NCBI GenBank assembly: GCA_003486025.1
Contig: DNHA01000173.1
Coordinates: 1-5,021 of the forward strand
Direction: 5' to 3'
Origin: Micrococcaceae bacterium
GTDB lineage: Bacteria > Actinomycetota > Actinomycetes > Actinomycetales > Micrococcaceae
DNA length: 5,021 nucleotides
Shown here: positions 1 through 5,021 of the stretch, in pieces
Layout of the letters: every line of letters starts with the position of its first letter
Position numbering within the stretch: position 1 is the first letter of the stretch
Translations under genes and position numbers: made by a program
Notes under the pieces: model-generated
Seen by the model: only the letters and a program-made list of their open reading frames with translations
Databases searched by the model: none
Told to the model about the DNA's origin: nothing

Positions 1-9
1 GGGTCTAGT

Positions 10-1194
10 TTGAGCTTTACCGGGCACGAGCCGCACTCAGTTCCTTACCATGGCATGCTGCTGGCGTTGTTCGCCGGTGGTGTAGCCACCTTCTCCCAGC
101 TGTATTCGGTCCAAGGACTCTTGCCAAGCATCGCTCAGGACTTGGACATCAGTTCATCCCAAGCGGCACTGACGGTATCCGCGGCCACCCTGGGGTTGGC
201 GCTCGCCGTCACCCCATGGGCCATTATTTCGGACCGCATTGGCCGGCGGCGGGTGATTGCGATTGCGCTTGTTTCCTCGGTGGTTCTGGGATTAGCCAGC
301 TCCATGATGACCGGCTTTGAACCATTGATCATCACCCGCTTCTTCGAAGGGATCGCGCTGGCAGGTGTTCCGGGAAGCGCGTTGGCCTATCTTGCCGACG
401 AACTGACACCGCGCGCAGTCGCCTTGGCCAGCGGTACCTATATCTCTGGAACTACGCTTGGCGGATTGTCCGGACGTCTGGTGGCCAGCTGGGTGGGGGA
501 GCCCGCCGGATGGCGGTGGGGCGTCGCATCGGTCAGTCTGATGGCTGCCGCGGCAACGTTGTTCTTCCTGCTCAAAGCGCCGGTTGCCCAAGGTTTTGTG
601 GCGGCCGAACAACGCGGGCTGCGTCCCATTCTGGGCAAGTTCAATCAGGCGCTGGGTGGACGCATGCCCTTGCTCTACCTTCAGGGTTTTTTGCTCATGG
701 GCGGCTTTGTCGCCGTGTACAACTATCTTGCCTTTCGCCTGGAAGCGCCGCCCTTCCTTGTGCCTGCGTCCCTGGCCTCCTTGGTGTTTATCGCTTACCT
801 TTCAGGGACCTGGTCCGCGGTGGCCAGTGGGCGATTGGTAGCGAAGCTGGGCCGGCGCGGCACACTCCTGCTGAGCATTGCGGTCAGTATGGCCGGACTG
901 CTGCTGACCCTGCCCGGACACCTGATCCTGATCATCCTGGGAATGATGATCTTCACCGCCGGGTTCTTTGCAGCGCATGCGGTGGCCAGCGGCTGGGTTC
1001 CCCTGCTGGCCCCGGCCACTCGCGCGCAAGCTGCAAGCCTCTACAATCTCTTCTACTATGTGGGTTCTTCGCTCTTGGGGTGGCTCATAGGTATTCCTTT
1101 CATGCATTTTGGCTGGGCAACGGTAGTCCTATGCGTTGTGCTCCTGCAGATTCTTGCCGTCATCTTTGCTATGTTCTTGAAGCAGAAGAAGTGA
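10..1194 (+). CDS. MFS transporter, YnfM-like (start at or beyond window edge)
   Basis: Proton-coupled major facilitator superfamily carrier of the cytoplasmic membrane, most like the YnfM-type putative efflux transporters; the substrate cannot be read from sequence. The 394 visible residues fit a 12-TM MFS protein. TM1 is about residues 16-39 (FAGGVATFSQLYSVQGLLP). The loop 2-3 signature motif A is seen as SDRIGRRRV at 74-82, and a weaker repeat of it, ASGRLVAKLGRRG, at 272-284 marks the second six-helix half. An Arg-Gly pattern follows in TM4 (R110 to G114), then glycine-rich TM5 (GTTLGGLSGR, 147-156). The C-terminus is a short basic tail (KQKK). The start is uncertain: TTG at 10 is the first start codon seen, with GGG six bases before it, but the frame is open to base 1, so an upstream start is possible. 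The next gene is on the same strand 151 bases on, probably separately expressed. Family is sure; subfamily is moderate. Confidence 0.9.
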   Translation: MSFTGHEPHSVPYHGMLLALFAGGVATFSQLYSVQGLLPSIAQDLDISSSQAALTVSAATLGLALAVTPWAIISDRIGRRRVIAIALVSSVVLGLASSMMTGFEPLIITRFFEGIALAGVPGSALAYLADELTPRAVALASGTYISGTTLGGLSGRLVASWVGEPAGWRWGVASVSLMAAAATLFFLLKAPVAQGFVAAEQRGLRPILGKFNQALGGRMPLLYLQGFLLMGGFVAVYNYLAFRLEAPPFLVPASLASLVFIAYLSGTWSAVASGRLVAKLGRRGTLLLSIAVSMAGLLLTLPGHLILIILGMMIFTAGFFAAHAVASGWVPLLAPATRAQAASLYNLFYYVGSSLLGWLIGIPFMHFGWATVVLCVVLLQILAVIFAMFLKQKK

Positions 1195-1260
1195 TCCAGC
1201 ACCGCTAAATCACCACTTGGCGCGCATGCGGTACCGCTGGTCGATGAATGTTACGCATCA

Positions 1261-1298
1261 CCTGTGAGCTGCGAAATACCTTCCTGTGACGGACAGGA
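1261..1298. repeat. Short direct and inverted repeats upstream of the permease
   Basis: CCTGTGA occurs at 1261-1267 and again at 1283-1289, a 22-base period, about two helical turns, so both copies would face the same side of the helix. The second copy overlaps a perfect 6-base inverted repeat, TCCTGT (1282-1287) and ACAGGA (1293-1298), separated by five bases. The cluster ends 47 bases before the preferred permease start, where an operator could sit. No clear -35/-10 pair was found, so a regulatory role is inferred. Repeats this short can arise by chance. Confidence 0.3.
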
Positions 1299-1334
1299 CA
1301 ATAGCTGATGGAGTTATTTTCGATCCATCAACAC

Positions 1335-1339
1335 GGAAG
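1335..1339 (+). promoter_or_regulatory. Ribosome binding site deciding the permease start
   Basis: GGAAG lies six bases upstream of ATG 1346, a normal Shine-Dalgarno position. The longer reading from GTG 1286 has no comparable purine-rich stretch before it (the preceding bases are GAAATACCTTCCT). This supports the 481-residue product over the 501-residue one. Confidence 0.6.
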
Positions 1340-1345
1340 TACATC

Positions 1346-2791
1346 ATGAGCAAAGATCTCGCCGAACCATCGGCAGCGCCAACGACCTTGGCCAAGACTT
1401 TAGGTAACTGGGACGCCCTTGCCCTGGGCTTTGGCGCAATGATCGGTTTCGGGTGGGTAGTGCTCACCGGAGGCTGGCTGGATAACGCCGGCACCATGGG
1501 CGCGGTGTGCGCAATGCTCGCCGGTGGCGCCATTATGGCCATCGTGGGCCTGACCTACGCCGAGCTCACCGCGGCTATGCCGAAGGCGGGCGGCGAGCAT
1601 AATTTCATTCTGCGCGCGCTTGGCGCACGTCCCTCCTTTATCGGCTCATGGGCAATTATCGGCGGCTATGTCACCATCGTGGCTTTCGAAGCCGTGGCTT
1701 TCCCACGCACCGTTGAGTACATCTTCCCGGGCATGAGCAAGATTCCCCTGTGGACGGTTGCAGGTTTCGAAGTAAACCTCACCTGGGCCTTGGTGGGTGT
1801 TGCCGCAGGCGTGCTGGTGACCTGGATTAACGTGCGCGGGGTTAAGCAGGCTGGTGTGGTGCAGACCTTCACCGTGCTTTTCCTCCTTCTGGTGGGTTTG
1901 CTGATGATCTTCGGTTCGGTCACCAGCGGTTCGGTGCAGAATATGGAACCATTCTTCACCCCGGGCATGGGCGGGTTCTTCGCGGTGCTCGTTGCCGTTC
2001 CGTTCTTGTTCATCGGCTTCGACGTGATCCCGCAGTCCGCCGAAGAAGTGAAAATCCCGGCCAAGCAGATTGGCAAGCTGGTCGTGGTCTCCGTCGTCCT
2101 GGCCACCCTCTGGTACGTGATGGTGGTGCTGACCACCGCCTCGGCCATGCCGGCAGCCGAGTTGGCTAACGCGGATATCGCCACGGCTGATGCCTTTGGT
2201 GCGCTGTTCAACTCGGATGTCATGGCGAAAATTCTCATTGCCGGCGGACTGGCAGGCATCTTGACCTCATGGAATTCACTGTTGCTCGGAGCTTCCCGAC
2301 TGGTATTCTCCATGGCCCGCGGTGGCATGCTCCCGGCTTGGTTCGGCAAGCTGCACCCGAAGTACCAGACTCCAGCTAACGCGCTGTACTTCATCGGTGG
2401 CATTTCGGTGCTTGCCCCGTTCTTCGGCGCAGAAATGCTTGGCTGGCTGGTTGATTCCGGCGCACCGAGCATCATCATTGCCTACTTCCTGGTCTCGGTG
2501 ACCTTCCTGATTCTGCGACGCCGCGAACCGGCAATGGACCGTCCGTTGCGCGTAGCCGGCAAGGGCCGCGGTGGAGAAGTCATCGGGTATGCCTCGGTCA
2601 TCCTGACAGCTGCCCTGTTCTTGTTGTACATGCCGGGTATGCCTGCCTCATTGAGCTGGGAGCCGTGGCTGATTTTCGCGGCGTGGTGGGTTCTCGGAGC
2701 GGTGTTCTTCGTCAAGGTTCCGGGCGGCATCAAGCCGGGACCGGGCGCGGATGAAGAGGTTATTGCGCGGGTAAGAGCGCGCAAGCGCTGA
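1346..2791 (+). CDS. APC superfamily amino acid/amine permease
   Basis: Secondary transporter of the amino acid-polyamine-organocation superfamily, importing or exchanging an amino acid or amine across the cytoplasmic membrane; the exact substrate is not determinable. The 481 residues match the usual length and about 12 TM segments. TM1 holds the unwound substrate-binding stretch GFGAMIGFGW (28-37). The family-typical YAELTAAMPKAGG (71-83) follows TM2. TM6 carries FIGFDVIPQSAEE (222-234), where an aromatic residue and the following helix break usually contact substrate. TM8 has the SWNSLLLGASRLVFSMARGGMLP stretch (308-330), typical before the cytoplasmic loop. The tail is basic (VRARKR). ATG 1346 is chosen because GGAAG at 1335-1339 sits six bases before it and MSKDL gives a normal short N-terminus. 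A GTG at 1286 would add 20 residues (MTDRTIADGV...) without a clear ribosome site. The terminator at 2808 closes the unit. Related amine or ethanolamine-type permeases remain alternatives. Confidence 0.92.
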   Translation: MSKDLAEPSAAPTTLAKTLGNWDALALGFGAMIGFGWVVLTGGWLDNAGTMGAVCAMLAGGAIMAIVGLTYAELTAAMPKAGGEHNFILRALGARPSFIGSWAIIGGYVTIVAFEAVAFPRTVEYIFPGMSKIPLWTVAGFEVNLTWALVGVAAGVLVTWINVRGVKQAGVVQTFTVLFLLLVGLLMIFGSVTSGSVQNMEPFFTPGMGGFFAVLVAVPFLFIGFDVIPQSAEEVKIPAKQIGKLVVVSVVLATLWYVMVVLTTASAMPAAELANADIATADAFGALFNSDVMAKILIAGGLAGILTSWNSLLLGASRLVFSMARGGMLPAWFGKLHPKYQTPANALYFIGGISVLAPFFGAEMLGWLVDSGAPSIIIAYFLVSVTFLILRRREPAMDRPLRVAGKGRGGEVIGYASVILTAALFLLYMPGMPASLSWEPWLIFAAWWVLGAVFFVKVPGGIKPGPGADEEVIARVRARKR

Positions 2792-2807
2792 TTCTCTTCA
2801 CGTTTCC

Positions 2808-2853
2808 AGAGGCCTGAGGCTTGCCCGAAAAATGGGTTGCCTCAGGCCTCTTT
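2808..2853 (+). terminator. Rho-independent terminator after the permease
   Basis: A perfect 13-base inverted repeat, AGAGGCCTGAGGC at 2808-2820 and its complement at 2839-2851, starts 17 bases after the permease stop. Inside it a short extra stem (CCC 2824-2826 with GGG 2834-2836) caps the structure around an A-rich loop. Only a short T stretch follows (TTT at 2851-2853, then CGTGTCT), so the U tract is weak, but the stem is long and GC-rich. The opposite strand has no T run after the hairpin, so it serves the + strand. It separates the permease from the YjiH-family gene. Confidence 0.82.
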
Positions 2854-2857
2854 CGTG

Positions 2858-2907
2858 TCTCAAATTCCGATATTTCTTCAAAGTCTGAAATTTCGGACAA
2901 TTCGAGA
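2858..2907. promoter_or_regulatory. AT-rich imperfect dyad upstream of the YjiH-family gene
   Basis: Bases 2858-2876 pair with 2887-2907: after allowing a two-base bulge (C2898-A2899), 17 of 19 positions are complementary around a 10-base loop (TTCAAAGTCT). The half sites also give an approximate direct repeat: GTCT-N-AAATT-N-CG begins at 2857 and again at 2883, 26 bases apart. TCTGAAATTTCGGA at 2884-2897 is itself nearly palindromic. The element is visibly AT-richer than its surroundings and lies about 95 bases before ATG 3003. No T run follows on either strand, so it is not an obvious terminator. A transcription-factor operator is the most natural reading; a structured 5' leader is the alternative. 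Confidence 0.45.
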
Positions 2908-3002
2908 GGTCTGGGTCACATGGCGGGGCAGGTTTCGGGTCTGATTAGATCTTGACCGAGGAAGTGCAATGCTTCCGCCGCCAAAGAGAATATAGGTACG
3001 CC

Positions 3003-4325
3003 ATGACATCGCAGTCAATGACGACCCGGCCCGCGAGAGCCTCGCATGTCGCTAAATTTGTCGTCTTCAGCCTGATCGGCATCGCGATGTTCTTCATCCC
3101 GATTACCTTGAACGGCACCAGCACGATCCCGCTGGATCATCTAGTGACTTTCATTCGCAAGGCAATGGGTCCCGCGGTACCTTTCTATATCCTGATTCTG
3201 CTGCTCGCCGGAACCGTCATGCCTTTTGTCACCGGCGGGTGGAAAGCCTCAAAGCTTCGGATGGTCTTCGCCTTCGCTAATGTGGTGGGACTTGCAGTGG
3301 GCGCGGTCTTGATCTTTGGAGGGGGACCGGCATGGCTGACCGAAGACAGCATGGGCCCTTTTTTGCTCAATAAACTAGTGATTCCCGTAGGGCTGATCGT
3401 TCCGGTTGGCGCCGTGTTCCTGGCGCTTCTGGTCGGTTATGGCCTGATGGAATTCTTGGGCATCTTCTGCCAGCCGGTGATGCGCCCACTATGGCGCACC
3501 CCGGGACGTTCGGCAGTGGACGCGGTGGCTTCCTTTGTCGGCAGTTATTCATTAGGGCTGCTGATCACCGACAGGATGTATCGCGGAGGCCGGTACACCG
3601 GACGCGAAGCGGCAATTATTGCCACCGGCTTCTCCACGGTGTCCGCAAGTTTCATGGTGATTGTGGCCAAGGCACTGGATTTGATGGAGTACTGGAGCCT
3701 GTACTTCTGGCTGGCGTTGGTTGTCACCTTCGCAGTCACGGCTATCACCGTGCGCATCCCACCACTGAGCCGGATCAAGGATGAAACTTACCTGGGGGTG
3801 GAACACCACGCCGAAGAAAAGGTCACCGGCCGACGTGCAGCGACCGCATGGAACGAAGCGCTGCTGGCAGTACAGCGTGCGCCGAGCTTCGCGAAGAATA
3901 TGCGCGACAATATCTGGGACGGACTGAAGATGGCCATGGCCATTCTCCCCTCCATCCTTTCAGTGGGTCTAGCCGGACTGCTGCTGGCCAAATACACTCC
4001 CGTCTTCGACTGGTTAGGCTACCTCTTTGCGCCTTTTGCCTGGGTCGTCGGGCTGGAAGATCCACTGCTGGTCGGCAAGGCATCAGCCACCGGCATCGCC
4101 GAGATGTTCCTGCCTGCCACGCTGGCCGCCGGGCATGAATCACTTGAACTGCGCATGGTTGTCGCCATTATCTGTGTCTCGGCGATTATCTTCTTCTCTG
4201 CGCTGGTCCCTTGCTTGCTGGCAACCAGTATCCCGCTGCGCCTGCGCGATATGGTCATCATCTGGTTCATCCGCGTCGCATTGACGATTCTGATCGCTAC
4301 ACCGCTGGTTCGCCTGCTGCTGTAG
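3003..4325 (+). CDS. yjiH: YjiH family membrane protein with nucleoside-recognition GATE domains
   Basis: Polytopic inner membrane protein of the YjiH family, whose GATE (nucleoside recognition) domains are also found in concentrative nucleoside transporters and the SpmA/SpmB sporulation proteins. The transported molecule, if any, is unknown. Of 440 residues, the N-terminal block FSLIGIAMFFIPITLNGTSTIP (22-43) is a family hallmark. The first GATE-like half is about 172-250 (VASFVGSYSLGLLITDRMYRGG, then REAAIIATGFSTVSASFMVIV). A hydrophilic segment (252-305) precedes a second half at about 305-440 with GKASATGIAEMFLPATLAAG (358-377). About nine to eleven hydrophobic segments are visible. ATG 3003 is preferred, with AGG at 2994-2996 six bases before it; a TTG at 2952 would add 17 polar residues without a ribosome site. 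The gene is monocistronic here, after a terminator and a dyad, and converges on the MBL-fold gene one base away. Family assignment is confident; function is not. Confidence 0.88.
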   Translation: MTSQSMTTRPARASHVAKFVVFSLIGIAMFFIPITLNGTSTIPLDHLVTFIRKAMGPAVPFYILILLLAGTVMPFVTGGWKASKLRMVFAFANVVGLAVGAVLIFGGGPAWLTEDSMGPFLLNKLVIPVGLIVPVGAVFLALLVGYGLMEFLGIFCQPVMRPLWRTPGRSAVDAVASFVGSYSLGLLITDRMYRGGRYTGREAAIIATGFSTVSASFMVIVAKALDLMEYWSLYFWLALVVTFAVTAITVRIPPLSRIKDETYLGVEHHAEEKVTGRRAATAWNEALLAVQRAPSFAKNMRDNIWDGLKMAMAILPSILSVGLAGLLLAKYTPVFDWLGYLFAPFAWVVGLEDPLLVGKASATGIAEMFLPATLAAGHESLELRMVVAIICVSAIIFFSALVPCLLATSIPLRLRDMVIIWFIRVALTILIATPLVRLLL

Positions 4326-4326
4326 C

Positions 4327-5021
4327 TCAGGTTAATGAATCGTTGCTGCCGCTGGCCCAAGCCGCGTAGCGTGCGGCCGAGAACGCTACGATCTCGCCCG
4401 CACGCTCGGGGACCACGGTGGCGAAGTTATTGTAGAGACGCTCAAAGCGCAGGGATGCCAGCTGTGCGGCAATTCGCCGCACTACCGGCCCCGATAGCTG
4501 AATCCGGTTGGGGTAGCTGCGCAAGAAGGTGACGTTTCCATCTGCTACCGGAAAGATTCCGTCTCCGGCCAGCAGGACTCCTTGCGCGCCGGCTCCAGCT
4601 TTCCACAGCGCTACGGTACTTCCGGGGAAGTGCCCGCCAATCTGTTCCAGGCGGATTCCGTCAATTGGTTCAAAGGGTTCTGACCAAATCTTCACATTGG
4701 CACTGCTGCGTTGGACCCAGTTTTGATCTGCGGCTGCGACATAGATGGGAGCGTCGCCGAACGCGCTGCTGTAGGCAGATTGCACCCCGTACATATGCGG
4801 ATGGCTTGCCACAATCCCTTGGATACCGCCGCGCTTGCCGATCACCTCGAAGGCATGCTGATCCAATATCCCCGGAACGTCAAAGAGCAGATTTCCCGCC
4901 TTGGTCTGCACTAGCAAGGCACTTTGACCGATTCCAATGTTCGCAGCGGTCAACGAGGTCAGACCGGGCTCAAGCTCGCGGAATTCTACGCGGTGGCCGG
5001 CTTCCAGCAATTCGGTGCGGT
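4327..5021 (-). CDS. MBL-fold hydrolase-like protein with altered metal motif (N-terminus beyond window)
   Basis: Metallo-beta-lactamase-fold protein, probably cytosolic as no signal sequence is seen; substrate unknown. The first start codon visible is TTG at 5010 (227 residues), but the frame is open to the edge (R-T-E before it). Relatives I recall have more N-terminal sequence, sometimes a Cys-rich zinc-ribbon-like head, so the gene is probably 5'-partial. Counting from that TTG: the beta-strand ALLVQTKAGNLLFDVPG (31-47) is the usual entry to the fold. The metal motif is HPHMYG at 70-75 (bases 4786-4803), not HxHxDH. GGHFPGST (125-132) gives His127, and LLAGDGI (146-152) gives Asp150, the usual bridging ligand. 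The final His ligand is not evident near RLYNNFATVV (191-200). Two His, His127 and Asp150 could hold one zinc. It converges on the YjiH-family gene with one intervening base. Fold is confident; activity is uncertain. Confidence 0.85.
   Translation of the reverse strand, partial: RTELLEAGHRVEFRELEPGLTSLTAANIGIGQSALLVQTKAGNLLFDVPGILDQHAFEVIGKRGGIQGIVASHPHMYGVQSAYSSAFGDAPIYVAAADQNWVQRSSANVKIWSEPFEPIDGIRLEQIGGHFPGSTVALWKAGAGAQGVLLAGDGIFPVADGNVTFLRSYPNRIQLSGPVVRRIAAQLASLRFERLYNNFATVVPERAGEIVAFSAARYAAWASGSNDSLT

Noticed and set aside
510..1208. 232-codon open frame on the + strand within the MFS gene
   Set aside because: It overlaps the MFS gene in another frame, is rich in Arg, Gly, Pro, Ser and Cys as expected of a shadow frame in GC-rich DNA, and shows no domain. 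The MFS reading has clear motifs.
1196..1240. Imperfect hairpin after the MFS gene (CCAGC/GCTGG plus CCGC/GCGG), with the palindrome GCGGTACCGC at 1228-1237
   Set aside because: Considered as a terminator, but the stem is interrupted, the loop is long, and no T run follows.
1666..2478. 270-codon open frame on the - strand opposite the permease
   Set aside because: It is antisense to well-supported permease coding sequence. Its low-complexity Thr/Ser/Ala/Pro composition is what the reverse of hydrophobic GC-rich codons gives, and no domain is seen.
2960..2976. Small hairpin GGAAG/CTTCC before the YjiH-family start
   Set aside because: Only five pairs with a seven-base loop and no T run. It is too weak to call a regulatory structure.
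2942..2993. Candidate promoter elements TTAGAT, TTGACC and TATAGG upstream of the YjiH-family gene
   Set aside because: No pair has an acceptable 16-18 base spacing, so no promoter is annotated.
10..4325. A single three-gene transport operon
   Set aside because: A strong terminator follows the permease, a 211-base gap precedes the YjiH-family gene, and a 151-base gap separates the first two genes. The three families are unrelated in mechanism.
4365..4390. Perfect 7-base inverted repeat CGTAGCG/CGCTACG
   Set aside because: It lies inside the MBL-fold coding sequence with a 12-base loop and no T run on either strand. It is probably incidental.

Overview
The window reads as an ordinary chromosomal stretch of a moderately GC-rich actinobacterium. 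GC looks to be in the high fifties to about sixty percent by eye, and the proteins have the flavour of Micrococcaceae such as Arthrobacter or Glutamicibacter. That placement rests on composition and remembered family resemblance, not on a search. I see no phage, insertion sequence, CRISPR, tRNA or rRNA.

Four genes fill almost everything. From the left edge to 1194 (+) lies a 12-TM major facilitator superfamily transporter of the YnfM-like drug/solute efflux type; its start is at or beyond the edge. A 151-base gap with short repeats leads to an APC-superfamily amino acid/amine permease (+, best start ATG 1346, stop 2791). It is closed by a strong rho-independent terminator at 2808-2853. Six bases past the terminator hairpin is a second, AT-rich, nearly symmetrical element (2858-2907) that looks like an operator or mRNA structure. 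Then comes a 440-residue YjiH-family membrane protein with nucleoside-recognition GATE domains (+, ATG 3003, stop 4325). One base after its stop lies the stop of a convergent metallo-beta-lactamase-fold protein (-), whose N-terminus runs off the right edge.

Three consecutive genes encode multi-spanning membrane proteins of unrelated families. The terminator and the spacing argue that they are separate transcription units and not one uptake operon, so no shared substrate can be claimed. The MBL-fold protein has HPHMYG in place of HxHxDH, so its second metal site appears to be missing. I found no convincing new multi-gene system. The points most worth a second look are the altered metal site, the dyad at 2858-2907, the repeats before the permease, and the one-base convergent junction.
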